Of a DNA stretch of 9,775 bases, positions 1 through 8,837 are shown one piece after another. The stretch is from Desulfuromonadales bacterium C00003107 (GTDB taxonomy: Bacteria > Desulfobacterota > Desulfuromonadia > Desulfuromonadales > Syntrophotaleaceae). A program made the position numbers and the translations under genes. Below the pieces are notes generated by a model. That model was not told the DNA's origin. It saw nothing but the letters and a program-made list of their open reading frames with translations, and made no database searches. Position 1 is the first letter of the stretch; every line of letters starts with the position of its first letter. The stretch covers positions 268 to 10,042 of the forward strand of contig MAXT01000133.1 of assembly GCA_001751225.1 (NCBI GenBank), in the 5' to 3' direction.

Positions 1-20
1 TAACGGCGGGGCCTTTTTAA
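1..20. terminator. Partial terminator at left edge, after phoU
   Basis: The window opens with a GC-rich block (GGCGGGGCC) followed by five T on the plus strand. Read on the minus strand, this is five A followed by GGCCCCGCC, about 20 bases after the phoU stop. That is what one arm of a bidirectional rho-independent terminator would look like, with the other arm outside the window. It would end the pst-phoU transcript and perhaps a convergent gene to the left. Only half of the structure is visible, so the call is tentative. Confidence 0.35.
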
Positions 21-41
21 GTGAAGAACCCAGTATTTCAA

Positions 42-695
42 CTACATAATATGCCGAACGATATCGCCCTTGATAAGGTAATGGACATCCTCGGCAATGT
101 TGGTGGCCAGGTCGGCGATGCGTTCCAGATAACGGGAGACCACCAGATAGGAGATCAGCGGTTCGATACAATCAGGCTGTTGCCGGATCTGTTCGATAAC
201 CAGACCATAGCTTTTATGATGCAGGGCATCGACTTCATCATCGAGGGCGATTACCTCATGGGCCTCGTGCAGATCGAGATTCACCAGCGAATCGAGGCTC
301 TTCTTTACCATTGAATAGACCTTCTGCGACATGTTGCTGAATTCAAAAGGAATCGTCATGGGCTTGTACTTCAACAGATCAAGGACCCGCTCGGCGATGT
401 TTACGGCCATATCGGCTATACGTTCCAAGTCGTTGTTGATCTTCAACACTGAAATGATAAAACGCAGGTCGTTGGCCACCGGCTGGTGCAGGGCCAAAAT
501 CTTAAGACATTCCTCCTCCAAGTCAACCTCCTGGCGATCGATACGATCGTCCGAGGCAGCTACCCTTTTCGCCAGTTCTCCGTCCATCTCCTCCAGCGAA
601 CGCACCGCCAGCAGATAGGTTTCCTCAACATCGGCGCTCAGAGTCAGCAGTCGTCTTTTGAGCTTTTCCGTTTCCCGTACAATATGGTTTGTCAT
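42..695 (-). CDS. phoU: Phosphate signalling regulator PhoU
   Basis: This is a 217-residue protein, the usual PhoU size. PhoU is a cytoplasmic all-helical protein that couples the Pst transporter to the PhoR sensor and keeps the Pho regulon off when phosphate is plentiful. The two tandem three-helix repeats of the family are visible, each with its metal-binding ExxxD motif: LERIAD at residues 90-95 and again at 190-195, both followed by NIAE. The start ATG lies 12 bases after the pstB stop, so the two genes are almost certainly co-transcribed. The ribosome binding site is weak (AGGGG overlapping the pstB stop), which suggests translational coupling. It is the last gene of the cluster. The assignment is secure from both sequence and position. 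Confidence 0.97.
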   Translation of the reverse strand: MTNHIVRETEKLKRRLLTLSADVEETYLLAVRSLEEMDGELAKRVAASDDRIDRQEVDLEEECLKILALHQPVANDLRFIISVLKINNDLERIADMAVNIAERVLDLLKYKPMTIPFEFSNMSQKVYSMVKKSLDSLVNLDLHEAHEVIALDDEVDALHHKSYGLVIEQIRQQPDCIEPLISYLVVSRYLERIADLATNIAEDVHYLIKGDIVRHIM

Positions 696-707
696 CTCAA
701 TCAGCCC

Positions 708-1490
<783 letters not shown>

Positions 1491-1506
1491 CGCTATATAC
1501 CTTTGT

Positions 1507-3108
1507 TCAGAAAGTTCGGTAACTGTAACGTTTTTTCATTTTGTTGCGCAGATAGATGGCTACACTGCTCATCACCAACACGATCAGCACCAGCAGCAGG
1601 GTGGTGACGAAGACCATCGGCTTGGCCGCCTCGACATTGGGCGACTGGAAACCGATATCGTAGATATGGAACCCAAGATGCATGAATTTGCGATCGAGGT
1701 GGATGAAGGGGAAGCTACCATCGATGGGCAAAGCCGGCGCCAGCTTGACCACGCCGGTAATCATCAGCGGAGCCACCTCCCCTGCGGCCCGGGCCATGGC
1801 CAGGATCAGACCGGTCATGATACCCGGCGAGGCCATAGGCAATAGAGTCCGCACCAGGGTCTGCAACTTGGTGGCGCCCAGAGCCAGGGAACCTTCCCTC
1901 ACCCCCTGAGGAATGGCACCGAGGGCCTCTTCTGTAGCGACAATGACCACCGGCACAGTCAGCAGGCCGAGAGTCAGGCTAGCCCACAGAATGCCGCCGG
2001 TACCAAAGGTCGGGCTCGGTAATTGTTCAGCAAAGAAAAACCGGTCAATGCTACCGCCGATGCCGTAAACGAAGAAGGCCAGACCGAAAATACCGTAGAC
2101 AATCGAAGGAATGCCGGCCAGATTGTTAACCGCGATCCGCACCAGGCGCACCACGGTACCGTCCTTGGCATATTCACGCAGATAGATAGCCGTCACCACC
2201 CCCAGCGGAAAAGAAACCAAGCTCATGATGAAAATCAGGGTCACGGTACCGAAGATAGCCGGGAACAGCCCCCCCTCGGTATTCGACTCGCGGGGCTCGC
2301 CAAAGATCAGCTCCCAAAGTTTACCGAGATAAAAACTGACCTTCTGCAGCATGCTCATCTGGTTGGGCCGGTAAAAGCGCACGACATCACTCACCGCCAT
2401 CACCCGCTCACACCCTGCGGCATCGGCGAAGGTAGCGGTGACTTGCGATAGTTTCTCCAGCTGGGCCGCCTGTAGCATCAGCACCTGAGTGAAGCTCCCT
2501 TCGAGCTGCTGTTGCTGCTCGGCAAGTTGCTGCAAATCCGGATCGTCGCCCGTCGCGCCGCGGTAAATCAACTTGTCCACCTTTATGCGTAGCCGAGTCG
2601 ATTGGGCATTAAGCCGGCTCAGTTGCTCCGCGAGATTTTCAAGCTCGCCTTGTTTCTGCTGTCCCACATATTGATGGGCTGCGGTCAGGCGCTGCCAGGG
2701 ATTCTGTAGCACCGTGGCACCTAGTTCCGGTGTTTGAACAGAGAGCAGACGACCATAGAAATTGCCATATTCCTGCCGTTCCAGAACCACCGCATCATCA
2801 GGAAGATCGAATTGACCGATATCACTCTCATCGACCCAGCGAAAATCGAGGCCGTAAAGGTCGCGGTTTCCGACCTTGAACTGCAGCCGTTCCCCCTCGC
2901 CCAGATAGACGGCCTCGCGGCGAGTGACCTCCCCCATCAAATGCGTACCATCCTTGAGATGCGCCTCAGTCACGGCTGAGGGCCAGAAAACCCCCAACCC
3001 GTTGACAATCACTACGCCAATCAGCACCACAGCTAAGAGCAGGGTCAGGGTCAGCGCCGCAGCGGTTCCCCATACACAATGTTCACCTCTACGCCAGAAA
3101 TTGTTCAT
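1507..3108 (-). CDS. pstA: Phosphate ABC transporter permease PstA, long form
   Basis: This 533-residue inner-membrane permease pairs with PstC to form the phosphate channel. The C-terminal half (about residues 280-520) is the transport domain, with five to six hydrophobic segments and the EAA-type coupling loop (residues 393-424, [20 protein letters not shown]) that contacts PstB. The N-terminal half differs from the roughly 300-residue E. coli protein. One membrane segment (about 15-38) is followed by some 230 residues predicted to be periplasmic, including a Gln/Glu/Leu-rich stretch (about 145-225) that looks like a coiled coil. Long PstA proteins of this kind are known in many proteobacteria. 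I chose the ATG at 3108 because AGGA lies 6 bases before it; an in-frame ATG at 3126 would add six residues but has no clear ribosome binding site. Confidence 0.95.
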   Translation of the reverse strand: MNNFWRRGEHCVWGTAAALTLTLLLAVVLIGVVIVNGLGVFWPSAVTEAHLKDGTHLMGEVTRREAVYLGEGERLQFKVGNRDLYGLDFRWVDESDIGQFDLPDDAVVLERQEYGNFYGRLLSVQTPELGATVLQNPWQRLTAAHQYVGQQKQGELENLAEQLSRLNAQSTRLRIKVDKLIYRGATGDDPDLQQLAEQQQQLEGSFTQVLMLQAAQLEKLSQVTATFADAAGCERVMAVSDVVRFYRPNQMSMLQKVSFYLGKLWELIFGEPRESNTEGGLFPAIFGTVTLIFIMSLVSFPLGVVTAIYLREYAKDGTVVRLVRIAVNNLAGIPSIVYGIFGLAFFVYGIGGSIDRFFFAEQLPSPTFGTGGILWASLTLGLLTVPVVIVATEEALGAIPQGVREGSLALGATKLQTLVRTLLPMASPGIMTGLILAMARAAGEVAPLMITGVVKLAPALPIDGSFPFIHLDRKFMHLGFHIYDIGFQSPNVEAAKPMVFVTTLLLVLIVLVMSSVAIYLRNKMKKRYSYRTF

Positions 3109-3355
3109 AATAGGTCCTGTATCCATGTATTCGCTGGCCGAAACAACTCGGTAATAATCTTTACGCTATCCATTTAGTGTCCTTCCGGGAACTATGGATG
3201 GACACAGTGCTGTTTTCATATGGGAAACGAGCAATTTTCCACAAGGTCAAGGAAATCAAGCGCTTGCGCGGAGGCGTAGCTGTTTCCGCCGCACAAACAA
3301 GGGCGCGGATTGACGCCGAGATTGAGGGAAAGGGCCGTTTCCGGATGAAAACCAT
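3109..3355. other. Structured 247-bp pstC-pstA spacer, possible repeat element
   Basis: This gap is far longer than the other junctions in the pstA-pstB-phoU block (12-16 bp). It holds an inverted repeat at its pstC end (annotated separately), a second one near the pstA end (GTGTCC 3177-3182 with GGACAC 3200-3205, also 17 bases apart, enclosing TTCCGGGAA) and a 10-bp palindrome CAAGCGCTTG (3257-3266). Both strands stay open for about 60 codons, on plus from a GTG at 3177 and on minus from an ATG directly after the pstC stop. Neither product resembles a protein family I recognise and neither has a good ribosome binding site, so I do not call a gene. A dispersed intergenic repeat inserted between the two permease genes would explain the layout. 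The pstA ribosome binding site lies at 3115-3118. Confidence 0.4.
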
Positions 3356-3367
3356 TTAGAAACGGCC
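3333..3367 (-). repeat. Inverted repeat spanning the pstC stop codon
   Basis: GAAACGGCC at 3359-3367 is the perfect 9-bp reverse complement of GGCCGTTTC at 3333-3341, with 17 bases between. In the transcript the first arm is the last three codons of pstC (Gly-Arg-Phe), the loop begins with the TAA stop, and the second arm lies in the spacer. No U-run follows on the minus strand, so it is unlikely to be a simple terminator. It could stabilise or mark a processing point in the pstC-pstA message, or be the edge of a repeat element. Confidence 0.6.
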
Positions 3368-5587
3368 ATACTTTTTCCGCAACCGCTGCCGAACTACTTC
3401 CGCTACGGTGTTGAGAACAAAGGTCATGAGAAACAACAGCACTGCCGACAGAAAAAGTACCCGATAGAGGGTCCCACCATGGGGGGCCTCGGGGATTTCA
3501 ACGGCAATATTCGACGACAGGGGACGCATGCCATTGAATATGCTCAAATCCATGATGGCCGTATTGCCCGTGGCCATCAGCACGATCATGGTCTCGCCGA
3601 TGGCCCGGCCGAAGCCGATCATGGTGCCGGCAAAGATACCGGGACTGGCCGAGGGCAGAATGACTCGTTTGACGGTCTGCCAGCGGCTGGCGCCCAAGGC
3701 CATGGAGGCCGCCCGCAGGCTCTGCGGCACATTAGACAGGGCATCCTCGGCCATGGTGAAGATAATCGGAATCACCGCAAAGCCGAGGGCGAAGGAGATA
3801 ACGATATTATTGCGCGGATCGTAACGGGTGCCAGCTTCGGTAAACAGCCAGAGCTTGAAATCACCACCGAACAGCCAACTTTCCACCGCTGGACCAAGCC
3901 ACAGAGCACAAGCCACGGCAGCCACCAGCACCGGCGCCAGCAGCAAAAACTCGTGACCCTTTTCAATCCGTTTGCACCAGGGATGATTGCGCACCAACTG
4001 CCAGAGAACCAGAGCCAGCAAAAGAAAGGTCGGCACGAACAGCACGCTGAGAAACAGGGAGGTTATGGATTTTTCCAACAACGGTGCGAACCACAAAGCG
4101 GCCAGAAAACCTATAATCACCGAGGGGACGGCAGCCATGATTTCTACTGCCGGCTTGATCACTCCACGCAGCTTTTCGCTACCAAACTGGCTGGTGTAGA
4201 TCGCTCCAAGCAGCGCCAGTGGTACGGCGAAGAGCATGGCGTAAAAGGTTCCTTTGATGGTGCCGAAAATCAGCGGCGTCAGGCTGAACTTGGGTTCGAA
4301 ATCATCGCTAGCCGATGACGATTGCCAGGCATAAGCAGGTTGCTCATAACTTTCGTACCAGACTTTGCCGAACAGGGTTTTCCAGCTCACCTCCGGGTGA
4401 GGATTCTGCATCCGCCAGGAAAGGGCGCGACCTTGGCTATCAATTCCCACCAAACCGTCGCCACGACTGGACAAAGCTACATGGGTAAGAGGACCAACCT
4501 TGGCCAGATTGAGTAGCCGGCGTTCGCTAGTCATATGATCGAGATGAACGGTTCCTTGATCGTCGACACTAAGTAGACTTTTATCCCGCAAAGAAGGTAA
4601 TAGCCTGACAACCGGACCGTTGTGAGAAGCCAAGGTATGAATCTGATGTAACCGCTTTACCCCGCCGGATGACTCACTGGCTACCGGAAACCAGGTGGTC
4701 ACCCCGCCCTTGTCATCACCTACCGCTAGAGAGATATCGCCGAAAATCAGACACAAAGCGGTAATCGCCCGCCGGTCGGTGAAAGCCGGCAGCCGATCAA
4801 GCAACTTCGGCTCTTCGGGGGCTGAGATGTCCCAGCGCAGCAGGGTTCCCTGGTCGGTACCGGCATAGATAGTCATGCCGCTAATGTCCAAGGTCAGGGC
4901 GGTGATCTGCTCTCGGGCCAGGCCCGGATTTAAAGTATAGCTATAGTTCTCGGTCCCCGACTCACCGAACAGGTCCTCGACGGCGATCCGCTGTTCGACT
5001 TGCAGCAGCCCGTTGGTCTGTAGACTGACCCGCACCTGGCTCTCTTCGCCGATGCTGCGGGCCGTGAAACGCTTAGGCAAACTGTTGATTGAAGGCTTCA
5101 TGCAGGCTAAACGCACGACCTGACGCTCAAAGGATCGCTGCCCCTCGGCATCAAAATGAACCGGAAAACGGACCTCCTCCATGGTCAGAGAACTATCACT
5201 CCAGAGTAGATTGAAGCGTCGCGGACCACCGCGCTCGACATCGACTAGCGTCAATTCCTCGGCAGGCGGTGATAAGGCAACCGTTTCCAGTAACTCGCCA
5301 CTGGCGGCGCTATAAAAAGCCACCGAAGCATCGCTTTGCAGGGTAAAGACACTTTCCAGGTAATCATCAACTCCCGCTTGCAGAACCGTAGTGCCTGAGG
5401 CGCTGATCACGTCGACCACGGCTTGACACTCAACGGAAGGCGATTGGAAAAGAGGAAAGGTTACCCGGGCGATCAGAAACAGAATCAACACAACGCTGAA
5501 AATGACCGCCATCCCGCCAAAGGAGATAACGTATCGGGCAATCCGGTCCCACCGCTTAATTCTCTTCAGATGTTTTTGATTCATCAT
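3356..5587 (-). CDS. pstC: Phosphate ABC transporter permease PstC, long form
   Basis: This 743-residue inner-membrane permease partners PstA. One membrane segment (about residues 20-44) is followed by about 380 residues that should lie in the periplasm. That region carries WD40-like repeats (for example YAGTDQGTLLRWD at 241-253, LAVGDDKGGVTTW at 287-299 and LLSVDDQGTVHL at 338-349) and probably folds as a beta-propeller. The transport domain (about 435-743) has several membrane segments and the EAA-type loop (614-650, AEDALSNVPQSLRAASMALGA). E. coli PstC is about 320 residues and lacks the propeller. The frame is open upstream to 5938, but that part overlaps pstS in another frame and is not PstC. 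I placed the start at the ATG at 5587; the next codon (5584) is also ATG, and the ribosome binding site (GGGG directly before) is poor for both. Confidence 0.92.
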   Translation of the reverse strand: MMNQKHLKRIKRWDRIARYVISFGGMAVIFSVVLILFLIARVTFPLFQSPSVECQAVVDVISASGTTVLQAGVDDYLESVFTLQSDASVAFYSAASGELLETVALSPPAEELTLVDVERGGPRRFNLLWSDSSLTMEEVRFPVHFDAEGQRSFERQVVRLACMKPSINSLPKRFTARSIGEESQVRVSLQTNGLLQVEQRIAVEDLFGESGTENYSYTLNPGLAREQITALTLDISGMTIYAGTDQGTLLRWDISAPEEPKLLDRLPAFTDRRAITALCLIFGDISLAVGDDKGGVTTWFPVASESSGGVKRLHQIHTLASHNGPVVRLLPSLRDKSLLSVDDQGTVHLDHMTSERRLLNLAKVGPLTHVALSSRGDGLVGIDSQGRALSWRMQNPHPEVSWKTLFGKVWYESYEQPAYAWQSSSASDDFEPKFSLTPLIFGTIKGTFYAMLFAVPLALLGAIYTSQFGSEKLRGVIKPAVEIMAAVPSVIIGFLAALWFAPLLEKSITSLFLSVLFVPTFLLLALVLWQLVRNHPWCKRIEKGHEFLLLAPVLVAAVACALWLGPAVESWLFGGDFKLWLFTEAGTRYDPRNNIVISFALGFAVIPIIFTMAEDALSNVPQSLRAASMALGASRWQTVKRVILPSASPGIFAGTMIGFGRAIGETMIVLMATGNTAIMDLSIFNGMRPLSSNIAVEIPEAPHGGTLYRVLFLSAVLLFLMTFVLNTVAEVVRQRLRKKYGRF

Positions 5588-5614
5588 CCCCATCCAGGGC
5601 CATTCATAAAGATA

Positions 5615-5651
5615 ATCCTGCCCACCGACCATCAGGGCCGATGGGCAGAAT
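5615..5651 (-). other. Long stem-loop between pstS and pstC
   Basis: On the minus strand CTGCCCATCGGCC (5648-5636) can pair with GGTCGGTGGGCAG (5630-5618) around the 5-base loop CTGAT. This gives 13 pairs, two of them G-U, and three outer pairs (one G-U) extend the stem to 16. It lies in the 98-bp gap between the pstS stop and the pstC start. Only a short U-poor stretch (TATCTTTATG) follows, so it is either a leaky terminator or a barrier to 3' decay. Such elements commonly follow binding-protein genes and let the binding protein be made in excess over the membrane subunits. An ATG in the loop (5632), in frame with pstC, is therefore an unlikely start. Confidence 0.7.
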
Positions 5652-5685
5652 GTTACTTTGCGTTTATCTCGCCGGCAGGATCGAG

Positions 5686-6688
5686 CTACTTCAGAGGAGC
5701 CAGTTGCTTCATGGCTATCGGGGCAGGCAGAGGCAGGTAACCGTCCTTGATCACAATTTCCTGACCTTCCTTGGACAACACGTACTTGAGGAATTCCTCG
5801 GTCATCTTCGGCAGCGGTTTGTTGGGAGCTTTGGCCACATAGAGGTAAAGCATGCGGCCGAGGGGATATTTCTTTTGCAGCACATTGTTCGTAGTTGGGC
5901 TGTGTAAGCCTTTTCACCGTCTTTTTTGGCCAAGGCAATGGCTTTGACGCCGGAGGTCTTATAGCCGATGCCGGAGTAACCTATGCCACCAAGATCTTCG
6001 GTGACCGAAAGGACCACCGAAGCGGAACCGGGTTGCTCTTTAACGATGTCCTTGTAATCGCCTTTAAATAGGGCTTTTTTCTTGAAATAACCGTAGGTAC
6101 CGGATGCCGAGTTGCGACCATAAAGACTGACCGGCTTATTGGCCCACGCACCGGTCATGCCGACTTGCCCCCAGGTGGTAGACATCAACTAGGCCGCCCT
6201 TACGGGTCTTGGAGAAGATGGCGTCGACCTGCTGCAGGGAAAGGCTTTCGATAGGATTGTCCTTGTTGAACATACACGGCTAGGGAATCGAGGGCCACGC
6301 CAATGGAAGTCGGTTTGAAGCCGTACTTCTTCTCGAAGGCCTCGATTTCACCACGCTTCATAGAACGGGACATGGGACCGATCTGGGCGACACCTTCGAT
6401 CAGTGCCGGAGGAGCTGTACTGGAGCCTTTACCTTCGATCTGGATATTGATGTTGGGGTACTTTTTGCGAAAACCTTCAGCCCACAGGGTCATGAGGTTG
6501 TTGAGGGTGTCGGAACCGACACTGTTGAGATTACCCGATACTCCCTGAGTCTTCTCATAAGTCGGCAGTTTGGCATCGACCTGAATCGGTGCAGCCGAGC
6601 TGCTCGCAATCATCATCGGAACCGCCAATACAGCGGCAAGGGCCACTGCGGCCACACCCTTGATTTTTCCAGCTGCCTTGAAATTCAT
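5686..6688 (-). pseudogene. pstS: Phosphate-binding protein PstS, broken by frameshifts
   Basis: This encodes the periplasmic phosphate-binding subunit. It starts at the ATG at 6688 (AAGGAGA 7 bases upstream) with a Sec-type signal peptide (Lys-rich start, hydrophobic core, ASSSAA near residue 30). Conserved features include [42 protein letters not shown] and the C-terminal FLKYVLSKEGQE. The frame breaks three times. Near 6268-6270 it moves after AVYV into a frame reading [25 protein letters not shown]. Near 6179-6181 it moves again, before [10 protein letters not shown]. Near 5884-5900 it moves after GEKAYT into the frame of [13 protein letters not shown], which runs to the TAG at 5686. Joined, the pieces give a normal full-length protein of about 332 residues. 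There is no other decay, so recent inactivation or sequencing error is likelier than an old pseudogene. Confidence 0.85.
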
Positions 6689-6695
6689 CAATTCG

Positions 6696-6702
6696 TCTCC
6701 TT
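6696..6702 (-). promoter_or_regulatory. Strong ribosome binding site of pstS
   Basis: AAGGAGA on the minus strand, 7 bases before the ATG at 6688, is the best Shine-Dalgarno match in the window. It fixes the pstS start, because the same frame is open upstream to an ATG at 6793 that would place 35 residues of unlikely sequence ahead of the signal peptide. Confidence 0.85.
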
Positions 6703-6777
6703 TTTCAATTGGGGAATGTTGGCCCGTCATGAAACATCCACGGTCACGGCCATTAACCATCGCTTGTTGATGGAGCC

Positions 6778-6821
6778 AATCTGCCCGCCGCATGTTAGGT
6801 CCTTGTTAGGCGAACATAAGC
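6778..6821 (-). promoter_or_regulatory. Pho box and promoter of pstS
   Basis: The minus strand reads CCTAACA-AGGA-CCTAACA (6810-6793): two identical 7-bp repeats with a 4-bp spacer, the 11-bp period known for PhoB/PhoP binding sites. A weaker third copy, GCTTATG (6821-6815), sits another 11 bp upstream. A poor -10-like hexamer, CAGATT (6783-6778), follows 9 bases after the last repeat. In Pho promoters the PhoB site usually replaces the -35 element, which fits this arrangement. The same repeat lies upstream of phoB. Phosphorylated PhoB probably activates the pst genes from here. The repeats are seen directly; the function is inferred from spacing and position. Confidence 0.75.
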
Positions 6822-6898
6822 AGATTGCAAGTACGGTTTCCCCTGTTCGAAAAAGTTTAGATCTCTTGAAGAATAGACAAAGACGGTGATCATTTAAT

Positions 6899-8674
6899 TC
6901 AGGCTGTTGGAAGCAAGAGTGTGAACACACTCCCCGCACCGGGCTCGCTGGATACTGTCACCGAGCCACCATGGGCCTGAATGATATGTTTGACAATGGC
7001 CAAACCAAGACCGGTGCCTCCCTGGTGACGACTGCGGGCCTTATCGACTCGGTAAAAACGCTCAAACAGACGGGGTAGATGCTCTTTCGAAATACCGCAG
7101 CCTCGATCCCGAACCCGAATCTTGAGCATATCGTCCTCAACTTCGGCTTCAACCTGTACACGGCTTTGCCGCTCGCCGTACTTGATGGCGTTGCCGACCA
7201 GGTTGATGACCGCCTGCTCGAGGAGGGGAGTATTGATACGGGCCTGCAGCTCAGCGTCGCACGCAAGCTGCAAATCAATTCCTTTGTCGGCGGCGGCTAC
7301 TTCACAGGACTGCAGTGCCGACCTCAGCGCCGGTTCCAAGAATTGCACCTCCAACACCATGCCGCTAACGTCATCGTTCTGCTCAATACGCGACAGGGCC
7401 AGTAGATCGTCGATAATGGCATTGAGACGGTCGGCCTGCTTAGCCACGATCTTCAAAAACTTCTGACTATCAGCCGGCGATACGGCGGCGCCATCCAACA
7501 GAGTTTCGACGGAGGCTTTGATGGCGGTGATCGGGGTTTTCAGCTCATGGGAAACATTGGCCACAAAATCGCGGCGGATATTCTCCAGTCGCCGCAACCG
7601 GGTCACATCATGCAATACGATCAACACGCCAATTTCCTGTTGTTCGGCATCCCGCAGCACGGTACCGTGGGCCTGCAGGTAGCGGGCGGCCTCGTCCTGC
7701 AGCACGATCTCTCCTTCGATCGGACCGGGTCCTTCCAGGGTGCGGCCGATGAAGCGCTGCAGGTCGGCCTTGCGAGCCACCTCGGCAATACGCTGCCCCT
7801 GCAGCTTCTCGGGGTCAACACCGAGGAATTGCGCGGCAGCCTGATTAAAGTGAAGCACCCGCTCTTCCATATCGAGGGCCAGCACCCCCTCGACCATGCT
7901 CGCCAGTACCGCCTGCTGCTCGTTGCGCTGCTCCATAATGGTCCGGATCCGATCGTCGAGCTGTTCGGCCATCAGATTCATAGCCCGGGCCAAAGCGCAG
8001 ACCTCCATAGAACCAGCCACGGCCAACTTGCGATCGAAGCGGCCTTGGGCAAAGTCCACCGCACCATGGCGCATGGCCTCCAGCGGGCGGCTGATACGCC
8101 GGGAAACCCAGAAGCTGACCAGAACCGCCAGCACCAAAGCCACCAGACCACCAATGGGCACTTGATGATAGAGGGCCTTCAGGGCACCGTCGATGGCGGT
8201 CAGGGCCCGGGCAGCTCTAACCGTACCGACGATCCTGGCCTCGCTGGCCACCACCGGCACCGCCACATACATCATGTCCTGCTGCAAGGTACGGCTATAG
8301 CGGGTCGAATGAGACACTCGGCCGGCCAGACCCGCAGCGACTTCTACTCGGCTGGCATGGTTTTCCATACGAGCCGGATCCTCGACGGAGTCGCCGACCA
8401 CTGACCCCGACGGCAACACGACGGTAAACCGGGCATCGGCCGCCGACCCCAATTCCTTACACAAACGATCAAGCCCGTCAAAATCCTTGGCCTCAAGCGC
8501 TGTGACGATCTGCGGGGTCACCAGACGAGCCCGGGCCTCCAAATCGACTGCGGTCTGTCCCAGGAAGAAATTCTCGATGGCACCGGTCAGGTGCCAGCCG
8601 ACCCCGAACAGGACCGCCATAATGATGATCACGTAAGAGGGGAAAATCTGCCACAGCAAACGGATATTTTTCAT
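6899..8674 (-). CDS. phoR: Phosphate regulon sensor histidine kinase PhoR
   Basis: This 591-residue membrane kinase/phosphatase phosphorylates PhoB when phosphate is scarce. In order it has: membrane segment 1 (about 11-33), an extracytoplasmic region (about 34-170), membrane segment 2 (about 173-190), HAMP (about 190-241), PAS (about 255-360), the dimerisation/phosphoacceptor segment with His376 in VSHELKTP, and an ATPase domain with N box (Asn495), DRGCGI (523-528) and GGTGLGLAI (552-560). The large external region differs from E. coli PhoR, which has almost none, and is closer to the Bacillus layout. The start at 8674 has AAGGGG about 10 bases upstream. The frame is open to 8929, but that would overlap phoB and add 85 residues of unlikely sequence. 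The 163-bp gap to phoB holds a short GC hairpin (CGCC/GGCG) and a run of seven T, possibly a weak terminator. Confidence 0.95.
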   Translation of the reverse strand: MKNIRLLWQIFPSYVIIIMAVLFGVGWHLTGAIENFFLGQTAVDLEARARLVTPQIVTALEAKDFDGLDRLCKELGSAADARFTVVLPSGSVVGDSVEDPARMENHASRVEVAAGLAGRVSHSTRYSRTLQQDMMYVAVPVVASEARIVGTVRAARALTAIDGALKALYHQVPIGGLVALVLAVLVSFWVSRRISRPLEAMRHGAVDFAQGRFDRKLAVAGSMEVCALARAMNLMAEQLDDRIRTIMEQRNEQQAVLASMVEGVLALDMEERVLHFNQAAAQFLGVDPEKLQGQRIAEVARKADLQRFIGRTLEGPGPIEGEIVLQDEAARYLQAHGTVLRDAEQQEIGVLIVLHDVTRLRRLENIRRDFVANVSHELKTPITAIKASVETLLDGAAVSPADSQKFLKIVAKQADRLNAIIDDLLALSRIEQNDDVSGMVLEVQFLEPALRSALQSCEVAAADKGIDLQLACDAELQARINTPLLEQAVINLVGNAIKYGERQSRVQVEAEVEDDMLKIRVRDRGCGISKEHLPRLFERFYRVDKARSRHQGGTGLGLAIVKHIIQAHGGSVTVSSEPGAGSVFTLLLPTA

Positions 8675-8837
8675 TGATTTTCTACCCCTTAAGAACTTGA
8701 TAAAATCATCGGCTGGGTAAGTAAAAAATTCATCTCGCAAGGCCTGGTGATTTTTCGGGGGAAAAGGCACACAGATCGTATGTCGAGGTCCTAAAAAAAC
8801 GCAGTAACGCCGCAGGGCGGACTTTTTTGCGACGTCA

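Noticed and set aside
3161..3359. Two small open frames of 60-64 codons on opposite strands in the pstC-pstA spacer.
   Set aside because: They mirror each other, lack good ribosome binding sites and match no family I recognise. They are treated as part of a possible repeat.
3356..5938. An 860-codon open frame that could be read as a larger PstC or a PstS-PstC fusion.
   Set aside because: The first 117 codons overlap the 3' part of pstS in a different frame and show no PstS or PstC sequence. The PstC protein begins at the paired ATGs at 5587/5584, before a basic segment and the first membrane helix.
8802..8821. 11-bp-spaced CTGCG repeats in the phoB-phoR gap as a third Pho box.
   Set aside because: The spacing matches but the sequence does not resemble CCTAACA, and it overlaps a GC-rich hairpin near the end of phoB. 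Chance is likelier.
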